A stretch of 64,000 bases of DNA from Sitta carolinensis (taxonomy: Eukaryota > Chordata > Aves > Passeriformes > Sittidae), in the NCBI GenBank assembly GCA_032173965.1, contig JAVUNC010000019.1:3844501-3908500 (forward strand), read 5' to 3'. Every line of letters begins with the position of its first letter. Positions within the stretch are counted from its first letter, which is position 1. A model generated the notes under the pieces. The model worked only from the letters and a program-made list of their open reading frames with translations, did no database searches and was not told the DNA's origin. Positions 38,733 to 51,100 of the stretch are shown piece by piece. Made by a program: the position numbers and the translations under genes.

Positions 38733-39109
38733 ATCAATCCAGGCTGAGGAATGAACAGATTGACAGCAGCCCTGGAGAGAAGGACTTAGGGGTGCTGGTG
38801 GAGGAGAGGATGGACATCAGTGAGCCACATGTGCTTGCAGCCCAGAAAACAAAGTGTATCCTGGGATGCTTTAAAACAATCATGGCCAACAAGTCAAGGC
38901 AGATAATTTTGTCCCTCTACTCCACTGTGGTGAGGCCACAGCTCCAGTGCAGTGTCCAGCTTGGGGTCCTCAGCATGGCAGGGTCACAGACCAGATAGGA
39001 CGGCTGGGGCTCTGAGCAACTTAGTCTAGCAGGTGTCCCTGCCCAAGGCAGAGGGGTTGGCACAAGATGAGTTTTAAGGTCCCTTTCAACCCAAACCATT
39101 CTATGATTA
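38733..39109 (+). mobile_element. CR1 LINE 3' end with internal deletion, second of a pair
   Basis: The left part matches the last part of the CR1 reverse-transcriptase frame: GACAGCAGCCCTGGAGAGAA, GGACTTAGGGGTGCTGGTGG, TTGCAGCCCAGAAAAC and TGGTGAGGCCACAGCTCCAG, ending at TTGGGGTCCTCAGCATGGCA. The right part resumes at CGGCTGGGGCTCTGAGCAAC and runs to GGTCCCTTTCAACCCAAACC and ATTCTATGATTAG. The 300 bp or so that normally separate these parts are missing, with the junction at about 38979-38995. The residual open frame of 98 codons at 38702-38998 is a remnant of the polymerase frame and not a gene. Confidence 0.9.
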
Positions 39110-42100
39110 GCACAGTTTGGGGCACCAAGTTCATTTCATGTGTCCTACACTAGGACAGACATCGCTGGGAATTATTATTAAATCTCTTTTTATGAGCTGG
39201 TCATCTAGATGTGAAAACTTTCCTAGTCTGATGCCACTTACCAGAACTCCCTGAAGTATCCAGGAGCATCTTTTCTGCCTTGGCATCAGGTGGCAGGCAC
39301 TGAGAGCCTAATCTGGGTAGAGAAAACCAAACAGCAGATGAGGCATGTTTCTGCTGACTCAGATCATAGCAGCAGGCAGCCCGGGAGTTTCCAGCCCTGC
39401 TTGCATGCCCTACGGTTCTATTAGAGGTGGATTATTTGTAAGAAGGAGCCAGAGGCATGCCCAAAGCTGGCTGCTCTCGGAGGGATTGGGTTTGCAGAAG
39501 GCAGGAGCGCACACGGATGCCGTGTGCTTCTCAGTACAGCTGCAAGGCTGCCACCCTAAGGCCAGAGGGATGCACTAAAGCATCCTTTTCCTTCTAAAGG
39601 CTCCCACAATCACCCAGTGTGCCTTGATCTTAGCAGGATCGTTGGTCCGTCCAGCTTCTGCATTCATTCCCACAGCAGCCAGCCTTGCTTTTGCATTTTA
39701 GCAAAGAGGACGTGGCAGTAGCGTTTGAGGGGGACACCAATGGGTGTAGAAATACTCTCCGAGGATTTACTGACTTACCCAAAGTTTGAGTTCACCAATA
39801 TGACCCACCCCAAGCTTCAAAAACTTCTTGGGTAAGTATTGAAATGGTGATGAGATTGATTTAAAGTCATCAAACGTAAAGATAATAAGTGATTTTTTTT
39901 TTTTTTTCATTTTATTTGCCTTCAAGGTCAGGCAATCCATGGATAGGCAATCATGAATCCAGGATACACGAACCTGTCACCTCTTACTTAGAGCTGGACA
40001 AACTAAGAGTCTGTTTGGCTGGAATGCTGGAGATGTGTTTTGTCAAATCTCTGTTTAAGGAGAAAATTTTTTTCACAAGCTCTGATTTTAGGTCTCATTT
40101 GACATTTGCAGAAGACAAAGGATGTTCTCCCATGGACTTTGGCCCTAAAGCTGGTTTGCTTCATAGCACACTATCCTCTCTCTTTTATCAGTTCCCTCCA
40201 AGGAGGCATGAAAGGGCCTGTGCTAGATCCCATCTTAGTCCTTTTGATGCCATTTTGTTCCACACAAGTCTGACCAAAACTGAAATAATAATTTTTAGTG
40301 TTATATAAAGCTTTTCTTAACTTAGCTCCTTTTCAGGGCCCTGCTTCCTACAACAGTCCAGGAAGAATGAAGATAAAATTATTATTTCAGGAGTGAGATG
40401 AGAGGAGAGATCCTCTCTTTCAAGTTTGGTTTCCTGGTGTTTTGTAAAAGCATACCCTCACATCTTCAAGCTTTATTTAGCATATATTATTTTCACTGAG
40501 GGGGTCTCATCAAACCAATATTTTGAACATCTGAAGCCTTTATTTTGCTTCTTAGACCAGAGATGTAATATTCTTTCTTATTTTGCTTTCTCTCATGCCA
40601 CCCCTTTAAGCAAAACGCTGAGCAGTTGGACTCTAACTGCAATTTAATGTAACACTTATCTGTGCTGCTGTTCACACTGTACGAGGTAATTTCCAAAGGT
40701 CAGAGCAGCTGGATTCCATTACAGAAATGCAGAGAACTCAAAATAGCCTTTGTAAATATATTTTTTTTTTTGAGGAATTCAGGCAGCTGCCTTCGACACC
40801 CCTGGGCCCTTATTGTTTCAGAATGCTTTAGTATCAGCCTGAGGTCAGAAATTACTAAATTGCTCCTCCTCCTCCCCCAGATAAGAAATTTCCTTTGGAT
40901 AAACATTAAGAAATAGTCAAAAGCAGAGGCATTTTTGCTTTTGCGTCCTTAATCATAAGTTTTATTGCAATAAGCACTAAATCAAGAAAACTTTCTTCCA
41001 TATGTGTTCAAGAACCATCTCCACTTCTTTTTCTTCAACACGTATGACATTTGTTTTACAATGCTGCAGTTTACAAATCAAATAGTTTCTCACAGAGATA
41101 GTGTGTTTTTATTCCATTTGTCCTTCTTCAAATAGTCCAAAAGTCTGTGGTTTTGTCATTAAAAGTCCAATTGGCAGATATATACGGAAACTTTATGTTT
41201 TCCAGCTGGGCAACTACCAGTTACACATGCTCATTATTATTCATATTATCATTATAGTAACCATGGAGGATAATTCATGTGGCTTACTCAGTCAATATTT
41301 GTTGATCTACAGCAGATACTGTCCTGAAATTGTTGGAACTGAATTCTCCTTCAGCTGTGAGGACGTTTTGATGTGCATCTGAGCCTCCTGAGTTGACCTT
41401 TCCATTAGAATAGAAACTCTGACCCTGAATTTTGGAAATCACTCGTGGGTTTAGATGCTTTCCCTCAGGAGGAATACCCTCAGTTTGGGATATATTCTTG
41501 CTGAGAAGAAATGCCTGGTGTTTGTTTCTCCCATAGTAGTTTCACCCACCTGTAATTTTACAAACTGCATTGAAATAATTTTTGACCACCCCAGAGGAGG
41601 GGTAGGATCTCCACCCCAGGGTGAATGTTTTACATCATGCTGGTTTTCCAGTGGGGTTTTCAATTGCTGTGGAACAAATTCTAAATCCCCAAAGCTGTAT
41701 TTCCCCCTCTCTCTGTAGCTGTAAATGGCCACACAAAGAGTGCTCGCTCTTGGACAGAAGTGCTGTGTGCCACGTTATAAATCACTGAATGAACGAGTCT
41801 GTCAGAGAGGATGAGCAGACTCTAAACTGTAACCATCCTGGTGGGTGGTACCATTATCCTGGGCTAATTTATTGCAAGGCTTCAGCTGACAGGAGCAGAT
41901 TTCTGTGGTCTGACATAGCATAGTTTATGAAGGATGCCAGAACTCTTCTATTTAGTTACTTCGTATCATGACCTGCGCTCTGTGAAAAACATGATCGTGC
42001 AATTTGTGAGGCGTAACAACCTTAAGGCTCTGAGATTTGTGGCTATCTTTTACTTTTTTTATTTACCATTGTAGAAAGAAAGGAGATTGATGAATGGACA

Positions 42101-45100
42101 CCTAGAGAGGGCTTTATTTTTGGAATAGTAAAAGCAACACCAAGTGCCATGAGACAACACGAAAGCAAACTCTTCTGTCCCATGTGTGCACAGGCCCCAT
42201 TTCCATAGGCTTTTGTGGAGATGAATACTTGGCTGGAATGAGCTGCTATGCAGGAGAAAATTGTGTGGATGCAGATGTATTTTTCCCTTGACTGCAGTCT
42301 GGGAGGCAAGCAGATATATCCAGCTGTTCCCCTGTTCCTCAGGAACTATGGTTATCCAAGATGAGAATATTGCCTTTCTAGATATCTCAGGGCAAAAATT
42401 GCCCCTGTGGAAAGTGAGGGATGGACAGAGCCCAGCTTCCATCAGCTCCAAGGGCCAGCAGCAGGGTGCTTCCAGGAGCTTTGCTGGGTGATATTTTCAT
42501 CCCATCTGCAGCCCACCTTGACTTTAAAGGACAACATTTTGAAGAATTCATGGGGTTAACAATGAGGCTTGCATCTCCTTAAGCATTTTGCTTCCAGTTC
42601 AATGTGTTACCCTCCATTAGGTCAATCCACTGTGGATGGTGTTCTCAACTAAGAAAAATGTAAAAGGCACGATTTTGATGGAGTTCCTGGCAGATCCTTT
42701 GATTACATTCCCTGACACTCAGCAGATGTCTGCAACCCACATGGCAAACATCCACAGAGGCAGTAGCTCACTCTAGCCCTTGGTATGAAGAAGTGATGCA
42801 TAGTATTTAATATAAATCATCTATTATGTATGCAACACTTCCATTTTTTCAGGATAATTTTTTCAGCCAATAATTGAAGAACTTAATTTACATTTTATTA
42901 TAAATCTTATCCAAATGCTTGAAACTACATTACTGGGGACCTTTGGACTTTGAGGAACCGTAAAATGCATAAGACATGACTTTTAAATTCATGTTTAAAG
43001 ATAAAATTGAAAATTAAACCATTGTTCATTGCAGTTGTGCATTCCAGGCCATGAATGTAACAGGGAAAGTAGAAAGGAAAAACAATCAGAAGCATTTAAG
43101 TGTTTTCTGAAATCTGAATTCAAAACTGCATTTGCAAGCAGTTTTGTTTCTTTTTAATAAGCATTGCCTAAAGTCCAATTTCTGTACAGTATCCATAAAA
43201 AACTCCAGCTGCAAACATGATTATCAGATCTGCCCTGGACGTGTGTTCTAGTTGATGCTATGCCTTGCATGCAGCCATAAGAGAGCTGGCTGCTGGCAAC
43301 TGCTGCCTCTTTTACTGGTGCCCCAGTAAAGTTCAAACCATAACTGTCACATAACCAAGTCCTAAAATTTGGTTCCCTCTCCCAGAGGAAAGAAACATCA
43401 TCAGTGAGTTACTTTATTAAGACAAGACTAAAGAAAAAATATTTTTAACTAATTTCTACATCCTAATTTCTGCATCAATGCCATGAAAGTCTTTATATAC
43501 ATCTACAGATGTTTCTATTGACTCCTAATAGTGAACAACTACTTCAGGTATAGAGATTTCAGCATCTATTATCAGAAATAAACCTTAATATTATGCATTA
43601 ATGGCTTTGAGCTCTACTCTAATAAATACCTCCTGATCATTATGTATATCTGCTGCAACCAGTGAGCAATGTTGTGGTAAAAGAAATAAGATCAAGGATG
43701 GAAACTGAGTTAATATATATGAATTAATATTTGAAGGTATTTTTGCTGTTCTCATTCTGAGGATGTAAAATATGGTGTGCCTAGCTTGAAATACACTCTT
43801 AGAGAAGTAGAGCCAGCCTGCTTGACTAGTCATATTCTTTCTTCAATGTTGGACCCATCCAGCATCATGGCTCTTTACTACTAGTATTATTATTACTATT
43901 TTTCAGCAGATACAGTAATATTTTCCTTTCAGTATGAGAGTGGGTACCCTTAACTGTGCAGTACCTCTTGGTTTCTCATTTGGATTCACACAAAAATTGC
44001 CCAAACATTGTGGGAAGAGTTCACAAATGTTCCACTTATGCTGGATAACACCCATAGCTTTGGAGTGCTTAAATTTTCGTGTATTAGGTTTAGAGATAAA
44101 ATGTCAGTTGTCTAAGAATACTTTTTGGTTTACTGCAGTTGAAAGGTATTTATACAAAATGATCAGGGTATTTACATTCATTGCATGTAACACTTCATGG
44201 CCATACACTCTCAGAAGTCCCCAGCATGTTGGTTCATCACAACTTGTTTAAGAGTGAGGAGAGGAAGAGTATTATTCCCATTTCTGATGGCTATAGTTGT
44301 ACATGAGGATCTGGGAGTCAGTAATAGAAACACAACTGTTTGTTCCCTCTCACAGCTCACAGAAAGTATTGCTAGTGCACTTTTTCTGCTGTTGAGAATT
44401 GCAGAGACAGCCCTTCCTGATGTGCAGAGGAATAAATCCAGCTTGTCACAAGAATTGCCTGTTTTGTGGGTAACATCTTACTGCTGATCGTATTTATTAA
44501 AACCAGGTACTTTGGAAATAAATTCATCACTGTGCCTGTCACAGCCTCATTGAAGAAAAATCTGCTCTACACACATCTTGCTTCTTGATGATCTTTTTTC
44601 CTTGGAGTTTCAAAATGTTGTGAAAGGATTAGACCAGATGTGTGAGGAGTTTGGTCACTACCAGCTGTTGTGCTTGATGAGCATTTGAAAATCACGTAGG
44701 CATTCTAAGCAAGTATCTTTGCTGTAAGTCCACAAGGAATTCTTTGTTACTCACACTGTTTGCTTCAAAATGTAACAGTTCCTCATGGAATAATATTTAG
44801 GCTTTTTTGTTGTGTAATGTTTGTAGTATTTGTTTTCATTCCCAGTCTTAGAAAAACTCTAGCTTGACCTTTTATCCTAGAGTTACTTGTTATACAATAT
44901 TCTGTATCAGTTCAAAGTACAGTGGAATAAATTCATTTCAAGGGGGTAAATAGTTCATATGTGTTATTTGGATATGTAGCACATGTTTACACCCTATTCA
45001 TTATTAACAGAGGACAGTAATTATGTGCTTGACAGCACTGGCAAAGCCTCACAGAAGCAAGGAAATTGTATGTGAGAGAGACCACCATGGCCTTTTCATG

Positions 45101-47485
45101 TTCCTCATTAAACAGCAGTAATGAAAAGTTCCCAGAAGGGATTGCTCCTTCTCTTAACAGCAGAGCTCTGCACTGGTTGTGTGGTAGTAAATAATTGTCC
45201 TGATCCTGCAATGCTGAAGTCAATGGCCAGTTTGATTTCAGAGGAAGCAGAATGACAGATGGCCAATTCCATGTTTTCCTGTGTCCTTTTGGTTTAGTAA
45301 GCACTGAGTGAGATGGAGTCCTAGGAAGAAATCTCCAGATCTTCGTGCAAGGATCACCCCTGGCTCTCACTCTGCAAGGAGCAGTCTGCTCCAGAGCCAG
45401 AGCACAAGGCAGAGGTGGCTGGTCTTACTCTACACACATTAATGTAGCCACATTTTGAACAGGAAAGCAGCCAGGCTCACTAGGCTCTTTTGCAGGTGAA
45501 TTCCTTACAGGGAAGAAAATGCATGAGGTCATTTGCTAGCAAGCACTTCCATTTCTTCCTGCATTGCACCACAGACTTCTTGCACCAGGAACTGTGTTTC
45601 TGGTTGTATTATTTTTGTGTATGGCTGCAATGTTTTCATTCAAACACAGCCTGGTAGGTGATATGGATTCTGGTGCAGCTAATTGATAAAGCAGGCAAAG
45701 ATCATTGAGAGTGCACCTTATTGATCTGTGATATGGCCAGCACCATTTTGGATTTTTCTATTTCTTGTATCCTCTTTATATCTTACTTACCTCTTCGTAA
45801 GGAACGAAGTCACAAGTAGATTTCTAAACATGAAAAACTCCAGACTTTCTCCTGGCACCTACCTACAAATGTTTTAGTAAATGCCTCAGACTGCTCTCTC
45901 TCCTCTTTGATTTCTGTAATTTGGAAGTTCTTCCAAGGTTGGAAGCTATTCTAATGATAATATGTAAGCATGTGAATATCCTGATAAAGACAGAGAAACA
46001 AGGATGCAGATCTCAGCCTGAATGACACTGCCATGTTCCATTCTATCCCTGCATGTTACACTGCACTTTTAAGTAGGATCAAAGTAGGTAAGAAAACACT
46101 GTAGGCTGGTTTTGGGCAGTTCAGAATCCAATTCAAACGTCCTGGCAAAGACCCAGCAGCTTCAGCCACTTTGTCTTTGCTCACATCCAGTGTAACAGCT
46201 GGGTCTGCAAGACTGTTCAGTGGATGCTAACAAGGGATCCTGGGATCCCTGATTGTGGGCTTTGTACATGCTGGGAACAGGGCTGACAATTCCTTAAGGT
46301 TCCAATATAAGAAACAGTGCTGTGAGACTTCCTACTGGAGATGAGCTCTCCAAGCAAAGCTCTCTTTGAGGCAGAGCAGCTGGGCCAGCATCTGTTATCC
46401 CTCTCCTTGCTATGAGCTTCTCTAGAGGGAAACAGTGAAGCCTGATGATGAATGAGGTGGATTGGGAATCAGGTCTCCTGAGGACTCTTCCAACAGCAGG
46501 ATGCATGTGGCATGTGAGCTGTTAACAGGTGCTCTCTGAACTGGAGATGCAGATGGCTCCATCTGTGTTTATGAGGTCTTTGAGCTCTGCTTGTCTCTGT
46601 CACATGTATTTAATTTCCTGTACAGTGCTCACTTTAAGCCATAAAGGTTGTATCTGCGTTGTTTTGGAAAAACACACTCGACAGCACCTGGCAGACCACA
46701 TTCCCTCATCAGCAGTGCTCTTGTGTCCTGTTAGCTCCTACTCAGGTGCTGCAGCCAGGGCTTTTCAAAATGCTAGGGATGAACCATCTCTTCAGCCTCC
46801 ACAAAGAAGGGCTCCCATGCACCTCTCAGCATGCAAGCTTCCTCCCACGAGCTGCTGCTTCTCCAAAAGCAGAGCTTGAGCATGGAAGCTGAGGCAAGTA
46901 AATATCAGAAAATCTGTCTAATAATCAGTCATGTGAAACTTGAATCGTGCTGGTCAATCTCAGTGTATTTTCACACTGTGAGTTTTGCCTGTCATCATTT
47001 ATTTGAATTGGTACACTGGCTTTCATGTCCAGCTCTGGAAAAGGGGTGGAGGAGAGAGAATGGAGGTATTATATAAGAGCTGTTAATTTTGCATATGTCC
47101 TTCTGTACCCACTCACTTCACTTCCAACTGTCTTTGTGTTTCTGAACCAAAACAAAAAGTGACATGAAGGCAACTCCACGGAAAGGGGAAAATCCTGTTC
47201 TGGACCACTCACAAGCAAGTGTATTTTTGAAAATCATTTCAAAATCATGTGGAGCTTCTTGAGTTCACATGGCTACTCCTCAGAAGAGCTGAATTCATGA
47301 CAGCCACTCTGTACAGTGGCTGCCAGTACACGTAGGGACAAACCTTCATCCCTATCACCGCTCAGGCTCTGGATGCAACTTCTGCCTGACCCAGAATCTG
47401 CCTTTAACATCAGCTCTTCCCAGGACTAGAATCTGCTTTGCCCTGCACACTTCAACACTGCAGAGGCTTTGTCCTCCTGGTTTAG
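39110..47485. other. Unannotated intergenic or intronic DNA
   Basis: No supported gene. A GC-richer stretch at 39300-39560 contains a CpG-bearing perfect palindrome at 39509-39527 and a TGCTGACTCAG site that resembles a half MAF/AP-1 element. A fragment near 45198-45243 resembles a palindromic sauropsid interspersed repeat. All open frames are below about 140 codons, overlap on both strands, and resemble no protein I recognise. Confidence 0.5.
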
Positions 47486-47491
47486 GGCAAA
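47486..47491 (-). repeat. Target-site duplication, copy adjoining the LTR 3' end
   Basis: GGCAAA immediately precedes the TG at 47492 and is repeated exactly at 48128-48133. A 6-bp duplication is the length made by class II (ERVK-like, beta- and alpharetrovirus-related) integrases. Confidence 0.75.
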
Positions 47492-47550
47492 TGTGGGAGA
47501 AAACCTGCAAAGGGGGATCCCTCCAGAAAGCAAACCCACATGGCCCCTCC

Positions 47551-47566
47551 CCCGAACCGGTTCGGG
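47551..47566. promoter_or_regulatory. 16-bp perfect palindrome containing AACCGGTT
   Basis: CCCGAACCGGTTCGGG is identical to its reverse complement. Its centre, AACCGGTT, is the consensus recognised by Grainyhead-like (GRHL) and CP2-family factors. It lies in the R-U5 part of the solo LTR and carries three CpG sites. Binding is inferred from the motif only. Confidence 0.4.
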
Positions 47567-47599
47567 AATGGTTCCTCGGAGAGAAGTGGAAAGAACCTG

Positions 47600-47605
47600 T
47601 TTATT
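47600..47605 (-). terminator. LTR polyadenylation signal AATAAA
   Basis: The plus strand reads TTTATT within CCTGTTTATTTAACAGG, giving AATAAA on the minus strand. Its position about 108 bp before the LTR end is normal for a retroviral R region. Confidence 0.65.
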
Positions 47606-47879
47606 TAACAGGCACAGCACCCCCCAGCACACAAAATGAACAATACCAGATGACAACACTCTTTCACTGCTCTGAAAAAGATGACAAATTCAGCAAGTCT
47701 CTCTCGGGGGTGCTCGCTCTGTTGTCACTCCCTCCGGCTCTGGGGATGGCACTGCAGGACACAAGGGGTAAACTCTGGGTGTTTCCCAGGTGCCAGTCTG
47801 GAACAGGATCAAGTAGTCCCAAAAAAAGGAAAAGAAAAAAGAAAAACAGTCCAGGGAAAAATCTGGGCTGCTTAGCTAA

Positions 47880-47965
47880 ACCAACGAGCAGAAGCAAAGA
47901 AAGCAAGAGCAAAGCAGGAGCAAAAGCAGGAGCTGGAGCAAGAGCAAAAGCAAAAAAAAAAAAAA
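47880..47965 (+). repeat. GCAAA/AGCAGG imperfect simple repeat inside the LTR
   Basis: The plus strand carries repeated AAGCAAAG, GAGCAAA, GCAGGAGCAAAAGCAGGAGC and AAAAGCAA units, ending in an A14 run. It is an imperfect hexamer-like expansion within the U3 region of the minus-strand LTR and explains the Lys/Ala/Gly-rich open frame there. Confidence 0.7.
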
Positions 47966-48127
47966 ACCATACCTGCAGCACCTTGATGCACATGCAGGTC
48001 ACCCTCATTTCACTTTTCTCTGCTGTCCCAGCCCTGAATTGCTCACAGAGCTGAGGGCACTGCCAGAACACTCTTCAGCTGAAGTGTGGAGGTGCTCCAA
48101 ATCTTTTCTTGTTCTTGATGAACTTCA

Positions 48128-48133
48128 GGCAAA
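48128..48133 (-). repeat. Target-site duplication, copy adjoining the LTR 5' end
   Basis: GGCAAA directly follows the CA at 48126-48127 and matches the hexamer at 47486-47491 without mismatch. Confidence 0.75.
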
Positions 48134-51100
48134 CAGAGTTTGTTTCAAAGGTATGAGTTAATGTTATGGATCCTAAGAACAGATAGGAATGCTTCCAGGT
48201 TGATTCCAAGGGTTATTTTGGGTGTATAGGATGTCTGTAATGAAGTCATCCTAAACTGGCCTGTGAGCTGTGAGCTGATGCTGCTCAGACTCAGCTGATG
48301 TCAGCAGCTCAGTGGAGGAGCCTTTCTCTGGAGAACTCTGCTAAGATTCTTCATGGGCATTAAGGTTTAGATACATATTTCCCTTGTAGAATCAGCCTTT
48401 CTGCAATAACCTAACCATGAGTCAAGACTTACTCCTTAGTTATTGGTGATTTATTATTTAGTTATTGGTGATGTACCAGTTTCAGAGCAAAAAGCTCCTA
48501 TAAAAAAGAAAACTCTTAAATATGAAAAAACCACACAACAAACAACCAAATACCAAATACCACCCTTCCCAAACCTTAAAATGTAGAAGAGTAGAGGGCT
48601 AGAGTTCTCACATCACTTGCTCTCTTACCAGACCATTGTGGCCACCACAGTTTAAGTTTCTTTCCATACAAAAATCCCAACCTTAGCTGAACTCTGTCAT
48701 CCTGTCATATAGTGATATACAAAGTAGATTTTAGGCACTGATATAAATAAGGCTGATTCATTTACAACACTTAAATTCTTGAGCATTTCAAAGAAGCAGC
48801 CATTTAAGGGATCCTCTTGGGGGTCCATTAAAGTATGAAATATTATTACTGTTTTGTAAATGGGGAATTAAAGCACTGTGAGTTTAAGTGATGACAAAAG
48901 ATGCTCATAGAGAAGTGAATATTTTAGTGCAGATTTTGTTGATCCTAATCTAGCACCTCAAGCAAGAGAGCACCATTCTTGACTTGCTGCTTGGTGCTGA
49001 GATCCAAGTTAGTCTTTTTCACAAACATGTCCATATCCTTAAAAAAAAAAGCATAGCAATAAAAATATAGTTACACAATATTTATCCCTTATGCTGAGGC
49101 CAGCACATATGAACTGATTTTAATTTGCTGAAAAATTAAAAATACAGTCTTCCTTCTATTCAGAAAAATGAAGCTTTGAAACTGAGACAGAAACTTGATC
49201 TTTTGAGCACAGCTATAATGCTTAGAAAAACATACCATACATGACTCAGTACAGTTTATCTCTGTATTCAAAGGTATGCACCAGTCAAAGTCAAATGACT
49301 CTGCTTCACATTCATGCATGATAAGTTTCTGCTTCAGTAACCATGCTAAATAAGTTTAAGAAATGAGACTGCTGAGCCTGGTTTTCAGTTTGCAAAAATA
49401 CCCAAGAAGTCAGAGAGTGTGCTTTTCAAAAAATTTAAAATCGAGTTCACCCAGAATTGGCAGTAGCATTTATCAATTAGAATTACTAGAAGAGAATTTT
49501 TATGTTAAATAAGCAATAAATATAAAGATTTACAGAATTATGAAGGCCAAAGTTCAAGATGTATTCTCTTTAGAACTAGGAACATTCATGAAAATGTGCT
49601 TTCCAAGCAATTTTGTTCTAAGTCTTTGGCGAATTTCTCTTTCTAATCATAACTGCACCTACTAACAGCTGTAATCCTTTAACATGTATCCTGAGAAGTA
49701 AATTCTCAAACTAGATTTAGGCACATAAGCTTCCAGCATGTCACTCAAAACGTAGATCTGCCCATTTCAATGGATGCATTTTACTCAGTAAATATCCCAA
49801 ATATTTAATACGCTCCAGGTACCCGTAGTTTCATGTCAGCCACCCCTAGGAGGTGGAAGCAGCAGCCACACTGGTTTTCTGCCTTTTTCTGGTGGCTTGC
49901 TCATGGAATCCAGTCTCACCTTCCCATGGGGCAGAGGCTGAACCGGAGCACCCATCCCAGGGAGGGACAGTGCCCTGGGCTGCTTGGGAAGCAGGCAATG
50001 GCACCGCCTGTACTCCCTGCAGTGACAGTCTGACACACCCGGCATCAGGCTGCAGCGTTCCTTTGCTTAAATACTAAGGGAAGAGCGACAGCTAAATCCC
50101 AACCAAAGACAGAGTTTCGTTTCACGCTTTTGTGACTCTTTATTGTACTGTTAAAAAGCAAGACTGACTGTTCCACCCTCCTCGTTGACTGCAGATGCTC
50201 TTTCCTTGCCATTTTCCCCCATTTCAAACCATCACCTTGGGAAAATTATCTGTAGCAATATTAACCCAGCAAGAAGAGGTATATTTTCATCTCGAAAAAG
50301 GATTTGAAGTGGTTCATCAAGAGATATTTTAACTGGTTTTGTCAAAAGAGGGGAGTTGGTGGTGGAGGAAAGGCAAGTGTTGCAAGGGGACTTTGGGTCT
50401 GATTGTGTTCTGGGGAGTGAAGCTTCCATTCGGGCAGGCAGTGCACCCAGGGAAGGGTGTTCTCAATGACACTTCACTTCTCAACATTTGCCACTAGACA
50501 TAGGTCTCCTGATTTTGCAGAGCTTGTGCTTACCTGTCTTAAGGTGCAGACAATTCTGAGTACAGACAATTATGTGCTCACCCTGCCTAAGCTCCACAAA
50601 ACTACCTGCAGCTTTGAAGCCACAGGCTCATTTAATGTGATCTTCACACTGCATCTCAAAAGCCTGATTTTGCTGGGGAACAACAGGGCATGTTTTCATT
50701 TGGTAGTAAGGGATGAGGAATGAGGTGCTTAGAGTATGCAATAACTGGTTTAAAATACACTGGTGTAACAGAAACTTTCTTTCCCTTAGAGAAAATCTCT
50801 CATTAACTGTGACCACAGAGCTGACAAGCAGGGGGCCTGCACCCTCATTTACTTTGTAGGTTCAATGTGCACTCATATCCTGAGCCTCAGGGGTGGAAGT
50901 GGGTCTAGAATGCTTGTAATCCCTCAGCATCTTCCTCAGAATGCCCTTGGTTGAAAGCCTCTTCCGTGCAGGAAGGCAGCACAACTTAAATCCCACTTAA
51001 ATTGCTATGGCTTAGAGTCCCACTAAAATAGCTCCTGGGCCTCCCCCACTCCATATGGGGATGAATTCCACACTTACAGAATTCCTCAGCATTTTTCCCC

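Larger units (their letters stand above)
47492..48127 (-). mobile_element. Solo LTR of an endogenous retrovirus, probably class II
   Basis: The 636-bp element has TG...CA ends and is flanked by identical GGCAAA hexamers. Read on the minus strand it begins TGAAGTTCATC and ends TTCTCCCACA. A canonical AATAAA polyadenylation signal lies on the minus strand at 47605-47600, about 108 bp before the end, which fixes the orientation and places R-U5 at low coordinates. U3 contains a repetitive TTTGC/TCCTGC pyrimidine-rich region (47880-47965) and an A-rich purine tract on the plus strand. There is no primer-binding site and no gag, pol or env next to it, so the provirus was lost by recombination between its LTRs. 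An overlapping plus-strand open frame of 187 codons is an artefact. The exact family name needs a repeat library. Confidence 0.8.

Noticed and set aside
38702..38998. 98-codon frame with reverse-transcriptase-like ending
   Set aside because: A CR1 polymerase remnant that stops at an internal deletion; not a gene.
47491..48054. 187-codon plus-strand open frame
   Set aside because: It lies within the solo LTR on the strand opposite to its orientation, and its Lys/Ala/Gly-rich part is the translated GCAAA simple repeat.
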